This document shows positions 55,531 through 64,000 of a stretch of DNA of 64,000 nt, in pieces; the stretch's first letter is position 1, and every line of letters starts with the position of its first letter. The notes below the pieces were generated by a model, which searched no databases, was not told the origin of the DNA, and saw nothing but the letters and a program-made list of their open reading frames with translations. Origin of the DNA: Micromonospora luteifusca (GTDB lineage: Bacteria; Actinomycetota; Actinomycetes; Mycobacteriales; Micromonosporaceae); assembly GCF_016907275.1 (NCBI RefSeq), contig NZ_JAFBBP010000001.1, positions 6,314,001 to 6,378,000 of the forward strand, written 5' to 3'. A program made the translations under genes and the position numbers.

Positions 55531-55722
55531 GGCCGGCGGTGACCGTCGGTCACCTCGATAGGCGGCGGATGCGGTGGTGAGCGGTATACCTCAGAGTCAT
55601 ATTCATACCTCTGAGGTATACCGCTCAACAGCACATCAACGTGGCGGGCAGCCAAAGCGGATGGCGAGGGCCCTTCGCAGCGACCCCAGCCCCGTCTTGA
55701 GTTAGGAGTCTTACTCGTCTAG
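55531..55722 (+). repeat. Dispersed 192-bp intergenic repeat, copy B, with 19-bp-stem palindrome
   Basis: This is the partner of 16302-16490, about 90 percent identical and in the same orientation. The palindromic core (arms 55578-55596 and 55609-55627) is base-for-base the same as copy A. B also keeps GGTGACCG-T-CGGTCACC as a second perfect palindrome at its left end. It lies in the 327-base convergent spacer between the GNAT and MFS genes. That spacer otherwise holds a short frame (IFAARPEAADTKGG) of no known family. Confidence 0.75.
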
Positions 55723-55773
55723 AGGTGCGGTCGGTGCACCGCTTCGTGTTCCGCACCTGGCAGACCGGTGAGG

Positions 55774-57216
55774 TCAGTGGGCGTGCGGCAGCCCGCTCAA
55801 CTCCGGCTTGCCGGGCGGGACCAGGGCCGGAACGAGGATGGCTGCCACAGTGGCGGCGATGGCCGTCGCGGTGTAGGCGTCGGTGAATCCGTCGATGGAG
55901 GGCGCACTGGTGAGCCCGGCTGCGGCGAGGGTGGAGGCCGTCGCGACGCCGATGGCGCCGCCCAGTTCGTGGAAGGTGTTGAGCACGCCCGAGGCGAGAC
56001 CCTCCTCTCCGTGGTTGACGTGTGCCAACGCGGACGTGGCGGCGGTGACGAATACCGGGCCGACTCCGGCCGCGGCGATGACTATCCCGGGCAGCAGCCC
56101 GGTGTAGACCGTGCCGTCGGCAGAGAGTTGCGTGAGCAGTCCCGTGCCCACGGCGACCAGCGCGAGGCCGATGGCGGCGACCGGCCGTGTGCCGATGCTG
56201 GCAATCAGGCGGCCGGCCAGGTGCGCCCCAACCCCGGTGGCCAGTGCGGCGGGCAGGAACAGCAGTCCGGTCTCCAGCGCGCTGAGGTGGCGAAGGTGCT
56301 GCAGGTACAGCGAGCCGAGGAAGAACACGGAGATCAGCAGCCCCGATCCGATGAGCATCAGGAAGGCGCCCGCGACCACGGGTCGGCGGGCCAGCATCCC
56401 CACGTGCATCAGCGGGTTACGTACTGTCCGTTCGATGACGACGAACACCGCGTACAGCAGGGCTGCGGCAGCCAGCGGCACCAGGGTTGCGGCGCTGCCC
56501 CAGCCGGCGTCGCCGGCCGTGACCAGCCCGTAGATGAGCGAGCCGGTGGCGGCGGTGACGGCCAACGCTCCGAGAATATCGATGCGCTGCTTGCCGCGGT
56601 GCGCTCGCAGGGTGGCGGGGACGGTCGCCGGGAGGAACGCCAGCACGGCGGCGCCGACCGGCACGTTGACGAAGAAGGCCCATCGCCAGCCGGGACCGGC
56701 GGTGAGGACGCCGCCTGCCAGTACCCCGGCGGCGAAACCGATGCCGCCGAGCCCCGCCCACACGCCGAGCGCCTTGTTGCGCTCGCGGCCATGGAAGGTG
56801 GCGGTGACGGTCGACAGCGCCGCGGGGGACAGCAGAGCCGCCGCGATGCCCTGTGCGATGCGTCCGCCGATCAGCAGCGTCTCGTTCTGGGCAAATCCGG
56901 TGCCCAGCGAGGCGACGGTGAAGACCGCCAGCCCGATGAGCATCATCCGGCGGGCTCCGAAGAGATCGGCGAGCCGTCCGCCGAGCAGCATCAGCCCGCC
57001 GAAGAACAGTGTGTAGCTGGTGATGGCCCAGGTGAGCGCGGTGCGGTCCAGTCGCAGGTCGGCGCCGATCTCGGGGAGGGCGACGTTCACCACGGTCACG
57101 TCGAGGATCAACATGAACTGGGCCACGCTGATCAGCGCGAGCGCTGCCCAGCGGCGCGGATGTGCCGAGGCCTCAGGCCTCGGTGGGCTATGCAGCGCAG
57201 GTGAGGGATGAGGCAT
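55774..57216 (-). CDS. MFS drug efflux transporter, DHA2 (14-helix) type
   Basis: The protein has 480 residues and about 13-14 membrane helices. It has QFMLILDVTVVNVALPEI (motif D1 of DHA2), the loop 2-3 motif as GGRLADLFGARRMML, and motif C-like GLGGIGFAAGVLAGG. It is close to the EmrB/QacA group and probably exports a drug-like compound. The start ATG at 57216 follows AGGAACGGAA. The gene is divergent from a tetR gene 150 bases away. Confidence 0.92.
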   Translation of the reverse strand: MPHPSPALHSPPRPEASAHPRRWAALALISVAQFMLILDVTVVNVALPEIGADLRLDRTALTWAITSYTLFFGGLMLLGGRLADLFGARRMMLIGLAVFTVASLGTGFAQNETLLIGGRIAQGIAAALLSPAALSTVTATFHGRERNKALGVWAGLGGIGFAAGVLAGGVLTAGPGWRWAFFVNVPVGAAVLAFLPATVPATLRAHRGKQRIDILGALAVTAATGSLIYGLVTAGDAGWGSAATLVPLAAAALLYAVFVVIERTVRNPLMHVGMLARRPVVAGAFLMLIGSGLLISVFFLGSLYLQHLRHLSALETGLLFLPAALATGVGAHLAGRLIASIGTRPVAAIGLALVAVGTGLLTQLSADGTVYTGLLPGIVIAAAGVGPVFVTAATSALAHVNHGEEGLASGVLNTFHELGGAIGVATASTLAAAGLTSAPSIDGFTDAYTATAIAATVAAILVPALVPPGKPELSGLPHAH

Positions 57217-57329
57217 CGGGCGTTCCGTTCCTGGTGATTGGAGGGGCACCGCGGCGATCACGGTGTCCGGCCGGACATAAGTCGTACAGGTGTGTTCGGC
57301 TTTGAAGATACCCCATGGGGGGTGGGAAG

Positions 57330-57347
57330 TTGAACAGTGCTGTTCGA
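57330..57347. promoter_or_regulatory. TetR-type operator between the DHA2 efflux gene and tetR
   Basis: GAACAG at 57332-57337 and CTGTTC at 57340-57345 are perfect arms around TG, extended at both sides by T..A. It overlaps the region where the tetR promoter should be. A separate CCCCATGGGG palindrome with a G-run is at 57311-57320. Confidence 0.6.
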
Positions 57348-57366
57348 CTACTTGTATGATCTGGCC

Positions 57367-57969
57367 ATGGCGCGCACCAGAGACCACGGAGACCGAGTGG
57401 CCGGGACGCCCAGAAGGGCCGACGCGGAACGCAACATCGCGACGATCATCACCGCCGCCACCGAGTGTTTCGCCCGTGACCCGGATGCCAGCATGACCGC
57501 CATCGCCAAGGCGGCCGGTCTGGGCCGGGTCACCCTGTACGCGCATTTCCCGTCCAGGGAGCAACTACTGAGGACGGTGCTCGCCGAGACGATCGCCGAG
57601 AGCGCCGGCATCATCGAGGCCGCTTCACCTGACGAAGGGCCGCCGGCCGAGGTGTTCGCCCAGCTGATCCGATCCTGCTGGCCGCTGCTCAGCAGGTTCG
57701 GCAGCCTGCACGCCGCCGTGCAGCGTGCCCTGCCCGCCGACGAAGTGCGCCGCCGCCATGACCAGCCGTTGGCCCATGTCGAGCGGCTCGTCGCCCGTGG
57801 CCAGGCGGAGGGTGCCTTCCGTACGGACCTGCCGGTCGAGTGGCTGGTCACGACCGTCTACACACTGCTGCACGCGGCCGCCGACGAGGCCGCCGCCGGG
57901 CGACTGGCCACAGATTCCGTCGGCGAGATCCTCGAGAAGACCCTGTTGGCCATGCTCAGGCCCGAGTAA
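57367..57969 (+). CDS. TetR-family transcriptional regulator
   Basis: The protein has 200 residues. The N-terminal helix-turn-helix reads ASMTAIAKAAGLGRVTLYAH followed by FPSREQLL. The rest is a helical ligand-binding domain. It is divergent from the DHA2 efflux gene and most likely represses it until the drug binds. ATG at 57367 gives the usual short arm before the first helix. Confidence 0.93.
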   Translation: MARTRDHGDRVAGTPRRADAERNIATIITAATECFARDPDASMTAIAKAAGLGRVTLYAHFPSREQLLRTVLAETIAESAGIIEAASPDEGPPAEVFAQLIRSCWPLLSRFGSLHAAVQRALPADEVRRRHDQPLAHVERLVARGQAEGAFRTDLPVEWLVTTVYTLLHAAADEAAAGRLATDSVGEILEKTLLAMLRPE

Positions 57970-58079
57970 GAGCATCTGGGTCGATCCGGCGCCGCCCTCG
58001 CAACCCAGATCGTCCAGGTGCACCACGGCATCCACGTGTCTGTCCGCGTCGTGTCGCGTCCGCTACCTGCGGGTTCGGG

Positions 58080-59174
58080 TCAGATCGGGGCAAGCTCCGG
58101 GATGCCGTAGTGCTGGTCGAGGACCTGCATGGCGGCGCCCGCGGCGATGACGTCGGCACCCAAGCTGGACAGGGTCACCTTCGTGGTGAGCCAGTCCGTG
58201 CGTCGCGCGTCCGCCTGAACAGCGTCGGCGACTGCCGCCAGATAGGCGTCCGGGTGCCGTAGGAGATCCGCGCCCGCCAGCACCACGTGGGCGAGGTCGA
58301 GTGTCTGGAGCAGGTTGACGACGCCCACTGCCACGACCCGTGCGGCGCGTGCGACGTCTCCGGCCGCAGTGGCGTGGTTGTGCACGATCTCCAGACATCC
58401 GTGACGGCCGCAGACGCAGCGGGGCCCGTCCAGGTCGACGACCGTGTGGCCGAATTCTCCCGCGTTGGTGTGCGCGCCCCGGTGGGCTGTGCCGCCCAGC
58501 CAGAAGCCGCCGCCGATGCCGGACTCGATCATGATGAGAGCCGCGTCGCCGAACGTCGCGCCGTGTCGCCAGGCCTCGGCCGTGATTCCGGCGGTGACGT
58601 CCTTGTCGAGGTGGACGGGCAGGCCCAGGTGTTTCTCGGCGATCTCGCGCAGCGGCACGTCGTGCCAGTGGCGTAGACCGTGGGCGCCGCGGACCAGGCC
58701 GTGGGCGTGGTCCAGCGGGCCGATCATGCCGATGCCCACGCCGGTGAGTCGGCCCCCGAGGTCGTTGACGCCGGTCATCGCCTTGATGCCGGATGCCAGG
58801 GCGTCGAGAAGTTGCTGCGGGGTGAAGTCGCTGGGCAACGGGCTGACCGCCGAGTACTGCACGGTGCCGGCGAGATCGACCAGGACCAGCCGCAGCGTGC
58901 GCCGGGCGACGTGGGCGCCGATCGCGTACCGGCTGTGGGGGACGAGTTCGTAGACGACCGCGGGCTTGCCGACGCCGGCGCGGCGGACGCCGGTCGGACG
59001 GATCAGGCCGTCGACGGTCAGGCGAGCGATGACCTTGGAGACGGCCTGCGGCGTCAGGCCGGTGGCCTCGACCACGGTCGACCGCTCGAACGTTCCGACG
59101 GTACGCCCCACCGCCATGACCAGTGCCTCGTTGTAGCCGCGTAGGAAGTTGACGTCCGCAGTGACGCGAGTCAT
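58080..59174 (-). CDS. ROK-family repressor (NagC/XylR type)
   Basis: The protein has 364 residues. The N-terminal winged helix has STVVEATGLTPQAVSKVIARL. The ROK sugar-kinase-like domain has AIGAHVARRTLRLVLVDLAG, AGEFGHTVVD and the zinc motif CVCGRHGCLEI (three Cys and a His). As a repressor with an HTH it probably senses a sugar. The ATG at 59174 is 42 bases from the divergent MFS gene, with a clear palindrome between. Confidence 0.93.
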   Translation of the reverse strand: MTRVTADVNFLRGYNEALVMAVGRTVGTFERSTVVEATGLTPQAVSKVIARLTVDGLIRPTGVRRAGVGKPAVVYELVPHSRYAIGAHVARRTLRLVLVDLAGTVQYSAVSPLPSDFTPQQLLDALASGIKAMTGVNDLGGRLTGVGIGMIGPLDHAHGLVRGAHGLRHWHDVPLREIAEKHLGLPVHLDKDVTAGITAEAWRHGATFGDAALIMIESGIGGGFWLGGTAHRGAHTNAGEFGHTVVDLDGPRCVCGRHGCLEIVHNHATAAGDVARAARVVAVGVVNLLQTLDLAHVVLAGADLLRHPDAYLAAVADAVQADARRTDWLTTKVTLSSLGADVIAAGAAMQVLDQHYGIPELAPI

Positions 59175-59190
59175 CTCACCACCCTATTAC

Positions 59191-59203
59191 GCAACGCTGT
59201 TGC
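59191..59203. promoter_or_regulatory. ROK operator between rok and MFS genes
   Basis: GCAAC at 59191-59195 and GTTGC at 59199-59203 are perfect arms around GCT. Outer TTA and TAA extend the symmetry. It lies midway in a 41-base divergent spacer, so it must overlap both promoters. Confidence 0.7.
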
Positions 59204-59215
59204 TAAATTTTCGCG

Positions 59216-60442
59216 GTGATCGAGTTGAGCAGAGGTCGACGGACGGCGGCGTTGGTCGCACTGGCACTGGGTGGCGTCGCGATCGGCCTGACCGAGTTCG
59301 TGGCGATGGGCCTGCTGCCCGACATCGCGCGCGATCTGCTCTCCCAGGAGTACGCCCAGTCGTCGTCGGGCGCGGTCGCCCGCGCGGGCTGGATGATCAC
59401 CGCGTACGCGCTCGGCGTGGTCGTGGGCGCGCCCCTGATCGCCGCGCTGAGCGCGCGTCTGCCCCGTAAGAAGCTCGTCCTCGGGCTGCTCGTGTTCTTC
59501 GCCGCTGGCACGGTCGCGTCCGCGATCGCCCCCACCTTCGACCTGGTGCTGGTGGCCCGGTTCGCGGCGGCGCTGCCGCACGGCGCGTACTTCGGAGCGG
59601 CCGGACTGCTCGCGGCGACGCTGATGGGCCCCGGTAACGAGGCCCGTGGTTTCGCCATCGTGCTCAGCGGCCTGACCGTGAGCAACGTGGTCGGCGTACC
59701 CCTCATCACGCGGCTCGGGCAGACGGCCGGCTGGCGTGCCGCCTATCTGGTCATCGCCGGTGTCTTCGTGCTCACCCTGCTGGCGGTGCTGGCGGTCGTC
59801 CCGGAGGTGGCCGCCGCGGTCGACGGCTCGCCGGCCGCCGAGTTGCGGGCGCTGCGAACACCGCAGGTCTGGCTGGTCGCCGTGACAGGCGCTGTCGGTT
59901 TCGCCGGGTTCTTCGCGGTGAACACCTACATCGCACCGGTCACCACCGACGTCGCCGGTCTCTCGGCCGCGACGGTGCCGTGGGCGCTTGTCGCGGTGGG
60001 TCTCGGCATGACCGTCGGCAATGCCCTGGGCGGCTGGTTCGCGGACCGCGACCTGCGGCGGAGCATGGTCATCGGGTTCGTCGCGATGATCGTGAGCATC
60101 GCCGTGTTCAGCCTCGTCGCGTCGACCCCTGTCGGCCTGTTCGTGGGCGCGTTCCTGGTCGGCGCGACCAGCCTCTACCTCGGCCCGGTCCTGCAGGCGT
60201 GCCTGATCACCGCTGCCCCGGGAGCGCAGCTGATGGGCGCGGCGGTCAACCAGTCGGCCACGAACATCGCGAACAGCCTGGGCGCAGCCCTGGGCAGTGT
60301 CGCCATCACCGCGGGGCTCGGATACCTCGCACCGGCCCGGGTGGGCGTTGTCCTGGCGGTCCTCGGGCTGGCCCTGGGAGTGGTCAGCTTCGCCGCCGGG
60401 CGACGCGTGCATGAGCGGGTTCCGGCCACCGCCGCGAGGTGA
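59216..60442 (+). CDS. MFS transporter (AraJ/sugar-efflux-like)
   Basis: The protein has 408 residues and 12 membrane helices. It opens TAALVALALGGVAIGLTEFV and has the loop motif SARLPRKKLVLGLLVFF, close to AraJ and other DHA1 sugar or drug exporters. The GTG at 59216 lacks a ribosome binding site and probably starts a leaderless message. Pairing with a ROK repressor suggests a sugar-like substrate. Confidence 0.9.
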   Translation: MIELSRGRRTAALVALALGGVAIGLTEFVAMGLLPDIARDLLSQEYAQSSSGAVARAGWMITAYALGVVVGAPLIAALSARLPRKKLVLGLLVFFAAGTVASAIAPTFDLVLVARFAAALPHGAYFGAAGLLAATLMGPGNEARGFAIVLSGLTVSNVVGVPLITRLGQTAGWRAAYLVIAGVFVLTLLAVLAVVPEVAAAVDGSPAAELRALRTPQVWLVAVTGAVGFAGFFAVNTYIAPVTTDVAGLSAATVPWALVAVGLGMTVGNALGGWFADRDLRRSMVIGFVAMIVSIAVFSLVASTPVGLFVGAFLVGATSLYLGPVLQACLITAAPGAQLMGAAVNQSATNIANSLGAALGSVAITAGLGYLAPARVGVVLAVLGLALGVVSFAAGRRVHERVPATAAR

Positions 60443-60469
60443 GGCGGCCGGACCGCTCGGGGCAGGCGA

Positions 60470-61798
60470 TCAGAAGTCGTCGACGTTGACCGTCACCCGA
60501 TGGGCGCTCGATCTCCAGTTGGGCACGGTGATCACGTCGTACCCGCCGCCGCGTTGACCCACGGTGAGCCGCACGAGGCCCAGATGCGCCGGGGTCGCCG
60601 GGATGAACACGTCTATTCCGGTGATGAAGGTCTGGCTGAAGAACTCCGGCAGCGGTGCGGTCAGATCGGTCACGCCGTCGCTGCCGTCGTCGAAGGCGAA
60701 GATGCCGATCGTCCGCTTGACGCGTGGGGCGTTGGCCGCGTTCAGGACATCCCTGCCGTTGATCCACAAGTTGTCGCCGGCATCGCCCTGGTCGCCCCAC
60801 CATTCCTTCTGGCGTTGGATCGTCAGCGCCGTGTGCCGGTCGCTGGTGTCGACCAGTGCGCTCAGACCCTCGCCCGGCGTGCTCGTCGCCAGCCGTAGGA
60901 ACGAATCCGAGCGCAGGAACGGCTGGAAGTAGAAGTGGTGCGTCGCGGCGCCGGCGCGCACGATCGCGAACTCGTAGCGGGCCGTGGCGAGCACCGCGAA
61001 GGGGCCGAACGCGCCATCGCCACTCAGGGGCACCCGATGCGCCGGCCGGTGCGACAACCGACCGCCGGTCAGGGGGTTCACCGGGTAGACCTCAAGAGTC
61101 GCGTCGGTGACGCCGACGTTGCTCGGGAAGAGCACCGCGCGGCCGGAGACCCGCGCCGTACCGAAGAGTTGCGGCACGATCCGCGTCGTCTGGGGCGCGC
61201 GACCCTGAAGGAAACCGAAGATCTCGCTGAACGACTCCGGTGACGACACGGTCTGGGTGTGGGACTGGTCGGGGAGGTACACGTTGGTCGCGCCGACGAT
61301 GGCGCGGGCCGGGTCGCCCTCACCCCAGATCGCGAGGGTGGGCACACCGCCCGGCGGGGAGGTGGCGGTGCGCCCGTCCAGATTCACGTAGTGCGCGACC
61401 CGGGCGGCGCGCGCCGGTGAGCTGGTGAGATAGCCCTGCATGACGAAGGTGCCCAGGGAGTGTGCGAGCAGGTCGACCTTGTCCGTGCCGGCCGTCGCCA
61501 GCAGGCGGGAGATCCGCGCGTCGAGGCCCGCGTACACCTGGGGCAGGATCGCCGCGATGTTCGGTGAGTCGTACTCGTGCGCTTCGATGATGTCGATCGG
61601 GTAGCCGTTGCTGGCCAGGCGTTTGGCCTGGGACTCGAACTGCGACGCCGATCCGGCACTGCCGTGCACGAAGATCACTGGACGGTACGTCGGTGCGGTG
61701 GCGGCTTCGGCGGCGCGGGGGACGGGGGCGACGGACAGGCTGACGGCGAGCGCGACCCCGGCCAGCACGGAGAGCAATCTGCGGCGAGACGTGTGCAT
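60470..61798 (-). CDS. Secreted alpha/beta-hydrolase lipase with C-terminal beta domains
   Basis: The protein has 442 residues. A signal peptide (about 1-32) precedes the hydrolase domain, which has FVHGSAGSASQFESQA (oxyanion region) and the nucleophile elbow LLAHSLGTFVMQ near residue 114. Asp and His of the triad probably lie in GEGDP and DQSHTQ. The C-terminal 220 residues form beta-rich domains resembling the C-terminal part of Archaeoglobus-type lipases. It likely acts on extracellular acyl esters. GGAGG lies before the ATG at 61798. Confidence 0.85.
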   Translation of the reverse strand: MHTSRRRLLSVLAGVALAVSLSVAPVPRAAEAATAPTYRPVIFVHGSAGSASQFESQAKRLASNGYPIDIIEAHEYDSPNIAAILPQVYAGLDARISRLLATAGTDKVDLLAHSLGTFVMQGYLTSSPARAARVAHYVNLDGRTATSPPGGVPTLAIWGEGDPARAIVGATNVYLPDQSHTQTVSSPESFSEIFGFLQGRAPQTTRIVPQLFGTARVSGRAVLFPSNVGVTDATLEVYPVNPLTGGRLSHRPAHRVPLSGDGAFGPFAVLATARYEFAIVRAGAATHHFYFQPFLRSDSFLRLATSTPGEGLSALVDTSDRHTALTIQRQKEWWGDQGDAGDNLWINGRDVLNAANAPRVKRTIGIFAFDDGSDGVTDLTAPLPEFFSQTFITGIDVFIPATPAHLGLVRLTVGQRGGGYDVITVPNWRSSAHRVTVNVDDF

Positions 61799-61826
61799 CG
61801 GTCCTCCACCTTGAGGGACGAAGTAT

Positions 61827-61843
61827 TTGCACTACTAGCGCAA
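61827..61843. promoter_or_regulatory. Orphan operator-like palindrome upstream of the lipase gene
   Basis: TTGCACTACTAGCGCAA has arms TTGCRC and GYGCAA with a near-symmetric centre, and further symmetry outside (TA...TA). It lies 29 bases upstream of the lipase start. The shape fits a TetR or MarR dimer, but no such gene adjoins. Confidence 0.5.
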
Positions 61844-61895
61844 GTATCGTGTCAGGGTGGGGCGCGACGGTCCACACCTTGCTGTGGGCCCTCGG

Positions 61896-63305
61896 TCAGC
61901 CGACCTCTTTGGCGAGCAGGTCCCCGACGGCGGCGCGGACCGGATCGGGGTTCGACCAACTCCAGTTCGGGTGCGCTCGGTTGGTGAGCAGGGCGAGGAC
62001 GAGTTTGCGGTTGGGGTCGACCAGCAGCGAGGGGCCGGCGAAGCCGGTGTGGCCGAAGGTCCGACTCGAAGCGAGCCTGCCCATGAACCAGGTCTGGTTG
62101 AGGACAACCCCGAGGCCGTGCGCGGCGGTCCGGTTGGGCCGCTCGGGGTCGACGGCGGGCTTGCCGGCGTTGTGGTTGGTCAGCATCTGGCGCACGGTCG
62201 CCGCGGCGAGGATCCGCTTGCCCTGGTGAATCCCCCCGTTGAGGAGCATCTGCCCGATGGTGGCGAGATCGGTGGCGGTCGCGAAGACTCCGGCGTGACC
62301 GGCGATGCCGCCGAGGTGGTTGGCGACGTCGTCGTGGACGGTGCCACGCAGCAGGCCCCGAGACGAGCGGGCGTCGGTGGCGACGAGGCGGCTGGCCTTC
62401 GCGTTGCTCGACAGCCAGGTGTTGGGGTTGAAGCCGGTGTCGCTCAGGCCGAGCGGGCCGGTGAGGTTGCTCTTGAGCGCCTGGTCGAGCCGCTGACCGG
62501 TGACCTTCTCGACGATCTTGCCGGCGACCATCAGCCCCACGCTGGAATAGCGGAACGTGTCCCCGGGCACGGCGCCGGAGATCAGCCCGGTGGTGAGCAC
62601 GGCGTTCCAGCGTGCCGCGTTGTCGGCGAGGCCGGTGACCTTGGCGCCGACGGGGAGGCCGCTGGTGTGGGTGAGCAGCATCTCGACGGTGATCCGCTCC
62701 TTGCCCGCCCCGGTGAAGGTGGGAAGGTAATCGCGGACCAGGGCACCCAGCTCGACACGCCCTTTGTCGACCTGCTGCAGCAGCAGGACGGCCGTGTAGA
62801 CCTTCGTGACCGAGGCGAGGTCGAAGATGGAGTCGGGGCGCATCGCAACTCGCTTGCTCGCCGGGAGGAGCTTCGGCCCCGCGCCGTAGCGCAGCGCCTC
62901 CCCGACCGCGGTGTGCACCGTCGTCTTCCCGTCAACCAGGACGACAGCGACGGCACCCGGGAAGCCCTTGTGCGTAACGGTCTGGGGTGTGGCGGGCAGT
63001 TGCTTGCGGAGCAGCGCGGTCACCCCCGGCGCGTAGCGCGCCTGGCCAGCCGGCGCGACACCGCCGTTCGGGGACGCGGTGGTGCTCGGCGCGCCGGAGG
63101 GCGGGCTGGTGTTCCCGGCCGAGCCGAACCCCACCCGGTTCCCGGCGGCGTCGGTCGTGGTCACCGCGTCGCCGGGGCCGGCCGCACCGGGCCCCGGCGC
63201 GCCGTCGTCACCGCAGCCGGTGAGGGCGGAGGCCGCGGCGGCCAGGCCGGCCCCGAGCAGAGTACGACGCGCAACGGGCATGCCGGAGATGGTGACAGTT
63301 GACAT
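61896..63305 (-). CDS. Serine hydrolase, beta-lactamase class C / penicillin-binding-protein fold, lipoprotein
   Basis: The protein has 469 residues. An RR-containing lipoprotein signal ends in the lipobox LTGC near residue 31. A disordered Pro/Gly/Ser region of about 60 residues follows. The class C fold then shows SVTK (catalytic Ser-x-x-Lys, near residue 164), YSS (Tyr of the YxN-like motif), and GHTGFAG (the KTG-like HTG). Members include D-alanyl-D-alanine peptidases, esterases and beta-lactamases; without more evidence it is a cell-surface serine hydrolase. An alternative ATG at 63281 would still keep the RR and lipobox. Confidence 0.9.
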   Translation of the reverse strand: MSTVTISGMPVARRTLLGAGLAAAASALTGCGDDGAPGPGAAGPGDAVTTTDAAGNRVGFGSAGNTSPPSGAPSTTASPNGGVAPAGQARYAPGVTALLRKQLPATPQTVTHKGFPGAVAVVLVDGKTTVHTAVGEALRYGAGPKLLPASKRVAMRPDSIFDLASVTKVYTAVLLLQQVDKGRVELGALVRDYLPTFTGAGKERITVEMLLTHTSGLPVGAKVTGLADNAARWNAVLTTGLISGAVPGDTFRYSSVGLMVAGKIVEKVTGQRLDQALKSNLTGPLGLSDTGFNPNTWLSSNAKASRLVATDARSSRGLLRGTVHDDVANHLGGIAGHAGVFATATDLATIGQMLLNGGIHQGKRILAAATVRQMLTNHNAGKPAVDPERPNRTAAHGLGVVLNQTWFMGRLASSRTFGHTGFAGPSLLVDPNRKLVLALLTNRAHPNWSWSNPDPVRAAVGDLLAKEVG

Positions 63306-63458
63306 CGACGCGCGCCACCGACCCGCCCGAACGTCGATCGCGCTGCCCCATCAGGCGACACACCGTTACGGGACGGGCACTGTCAGTTGGCGTTCAGTGG
63401 TGTGCGACGATCGACGGGCGTCACGTCGAACGACCATTCGTACCCCTTGGAGAGCACG

Positions 63459-64000
63459 ATGTCCCTCTCCCCATCCCGGATCTTCGCCGAGCTGAACGCG
63501 GTGCGCCCTCCCGCGCTGCCGTCGCCGATCATGGGCACGGCGATCGTGGTCGGCGGCAGCGTCGCCGGTTTGCTGGCCGCCCGCGTGCTGTCCGACTACG
63601 CCGACAGCGTCGTCATCATCGACCGGGACGACCCGCAGGTGACCGGCGCGCGTCGAGGCGTACCCCAGGGGACGCAGCTGCACGCGCTGCTGCCCGGCGG
63701 CTTCTTCCAACTGGAGCGCCTGTTCCCGGGTTTCCGCGACCAGGCCGTGGCCCGTGGGGCGGTCGAGGCGCCACCCACGGCCAGGCGGAACTACCTCGAC
63801 GGTCGGCCGAGGGTCGTCGTCCCCGACGACGCCGACACCCTGGCGGGCAGCCGACCCCTCCTGGAGGGCCTGATCCGCCAGCAGGTGCTCCGCCTGCCGA
63901 ACGTCAAGACGGTCACCGCCCGTGCCACCGGCCTCGTGTTCGACGGCACCGCGGTCAGCGGCGTCCGTTACGACGTCGGTGGGGTGCCCGGCGTCGAGAG
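63459..64000 (+). CDS. FAD-dependent oxidoreductase/monooxygenase, C-terminus beyond the window
   Basis: The first 180 residues are visible. The Rossmann dinucleotide motif reads TAIVVGGSVAGLLAARVL (GxGxxG-like, here GGSVAG) with the acidic end VVIIDRD binding the ribose. GVPQGTQLHALLPGGFFQLE and SRPLLEGLIRQQVL match flavoprotein monooxygenases of the PHBH/squalene-epoxidase-like group. GGAGAG precedes the ATG at 63459. The frame stays open to the right edge. Confidence 0.88.
   Translation, partial: MSLSPSRIFAELNAVRPPALPSPIMGTAIVVGGSVAGLLAARVLSDYADSVVIIDRDDPQVTGARRGVPQGTQLHALLPGGFFQLERLFPGFRDQAVARGAVEAPPTARRNYLDGRPRVVVPDDADTLAGSRPLLEGLIRQQVLRLPNVKTVTARATGLVFDGTAVSGVRYDVGGVPGVE

Noticed and set aside
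57308..57330. CCCCATGGGG with G-run as a CsoR-type copper operator
   Set aside because: The length and spacing are suggestive, but no csoR or copper exporter is adjacent. The TetR palindrome next to it explains the regulation of this pair better.

Overview
The window is one strand of a high-G+C actinobacterial chromosome. The GC-rich third codon positions, GTG starts, the TioE-type double-MerR regulator, the SLAC-type small laccase and the set of secreted xylan-degrading enzymes all suggest a Micromonospora-like member of the Micromonosporaceae. The genus is inferred from gene content only. I saw no rRNA, tRNA, CRISPR array, phage or intact insertion sequence.

Layout. 0-8.8 kb: a MaoC-type hydratase (cut by the left edge), a HAD phosphatase, a DUF1737 protein, a GntR/UTRA regulator facing a two-gene trpBA operon, an unknown protein, a fatty-acid desaturase, a TioE-like regulator, and a divergent MarR/cupin pair. 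9-16.3 kb: a secreted GH95 enzyme, then a minus-strand SDR-MFS-phosphotransferase run divergent from a DUF5937/ArsR regulator. 16.3-27.2 kb: a carbohydrate locus with a large secreted GH67 alpha-glucuronidase, a LacI regulator, a four-gene ABC importer and an FGGY kinase. It is tied together by three similar GCAA-N4-TTGC operators. 27.2-33.2 kb: an unknown protein, a NarL-type two-component system, and a divergent AhpD/DUF6220/membrane-multicopper-oxidase operon. 33.2-40.1 kb: a CBM2-GH62 arabinofuranosidase with a CebR-like box inside its promoter, a small membrane protein, a RibD-C reductase, an SGNH esterase, a Ser/Thr kinase and a GH11-CBM2 xylanase. 40.1-46 kb: a VOC-gene remnant, furA-katG, and a polar amino-acid ABC transporter whose ATPase gene has an apparent frameshift near its start.

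46.3-53.9 kb holds what I consider the most interesting system. It is a single four-gene operon for secreted redox proteins: a two-domain laccase, a 1315-residue ThuA/discoidin/PQQ-type sugar dehydrogenase/PKD/DUF1080 protein, a blue-copper cupredoxin with OmpL47-like repeats, and a bactofilin-like repeat protein. The second and third proteins share an unnamed module of about 80 residues. A possible reading is an extracellular electron path from sugar dehydrogenase through cupredoxin to laccase and O2.

53.9-64 kb: an unknown protein, a DUF1996 gene remnant, a GNAT acetyltransferase, a TetR/DHA2-efflux divergent pair, a ROK/MFS divergent pair, a secreted lipase, a class-C-type serine hydrolase lipoprotein, and the start of a flavoprotein.

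A 48-bp palindromic element occurs three times (about 16.35, 35.35 and 55.58 kb). In two of these places it sits inside a longer duplicated intergenic unit of about 190 bp.
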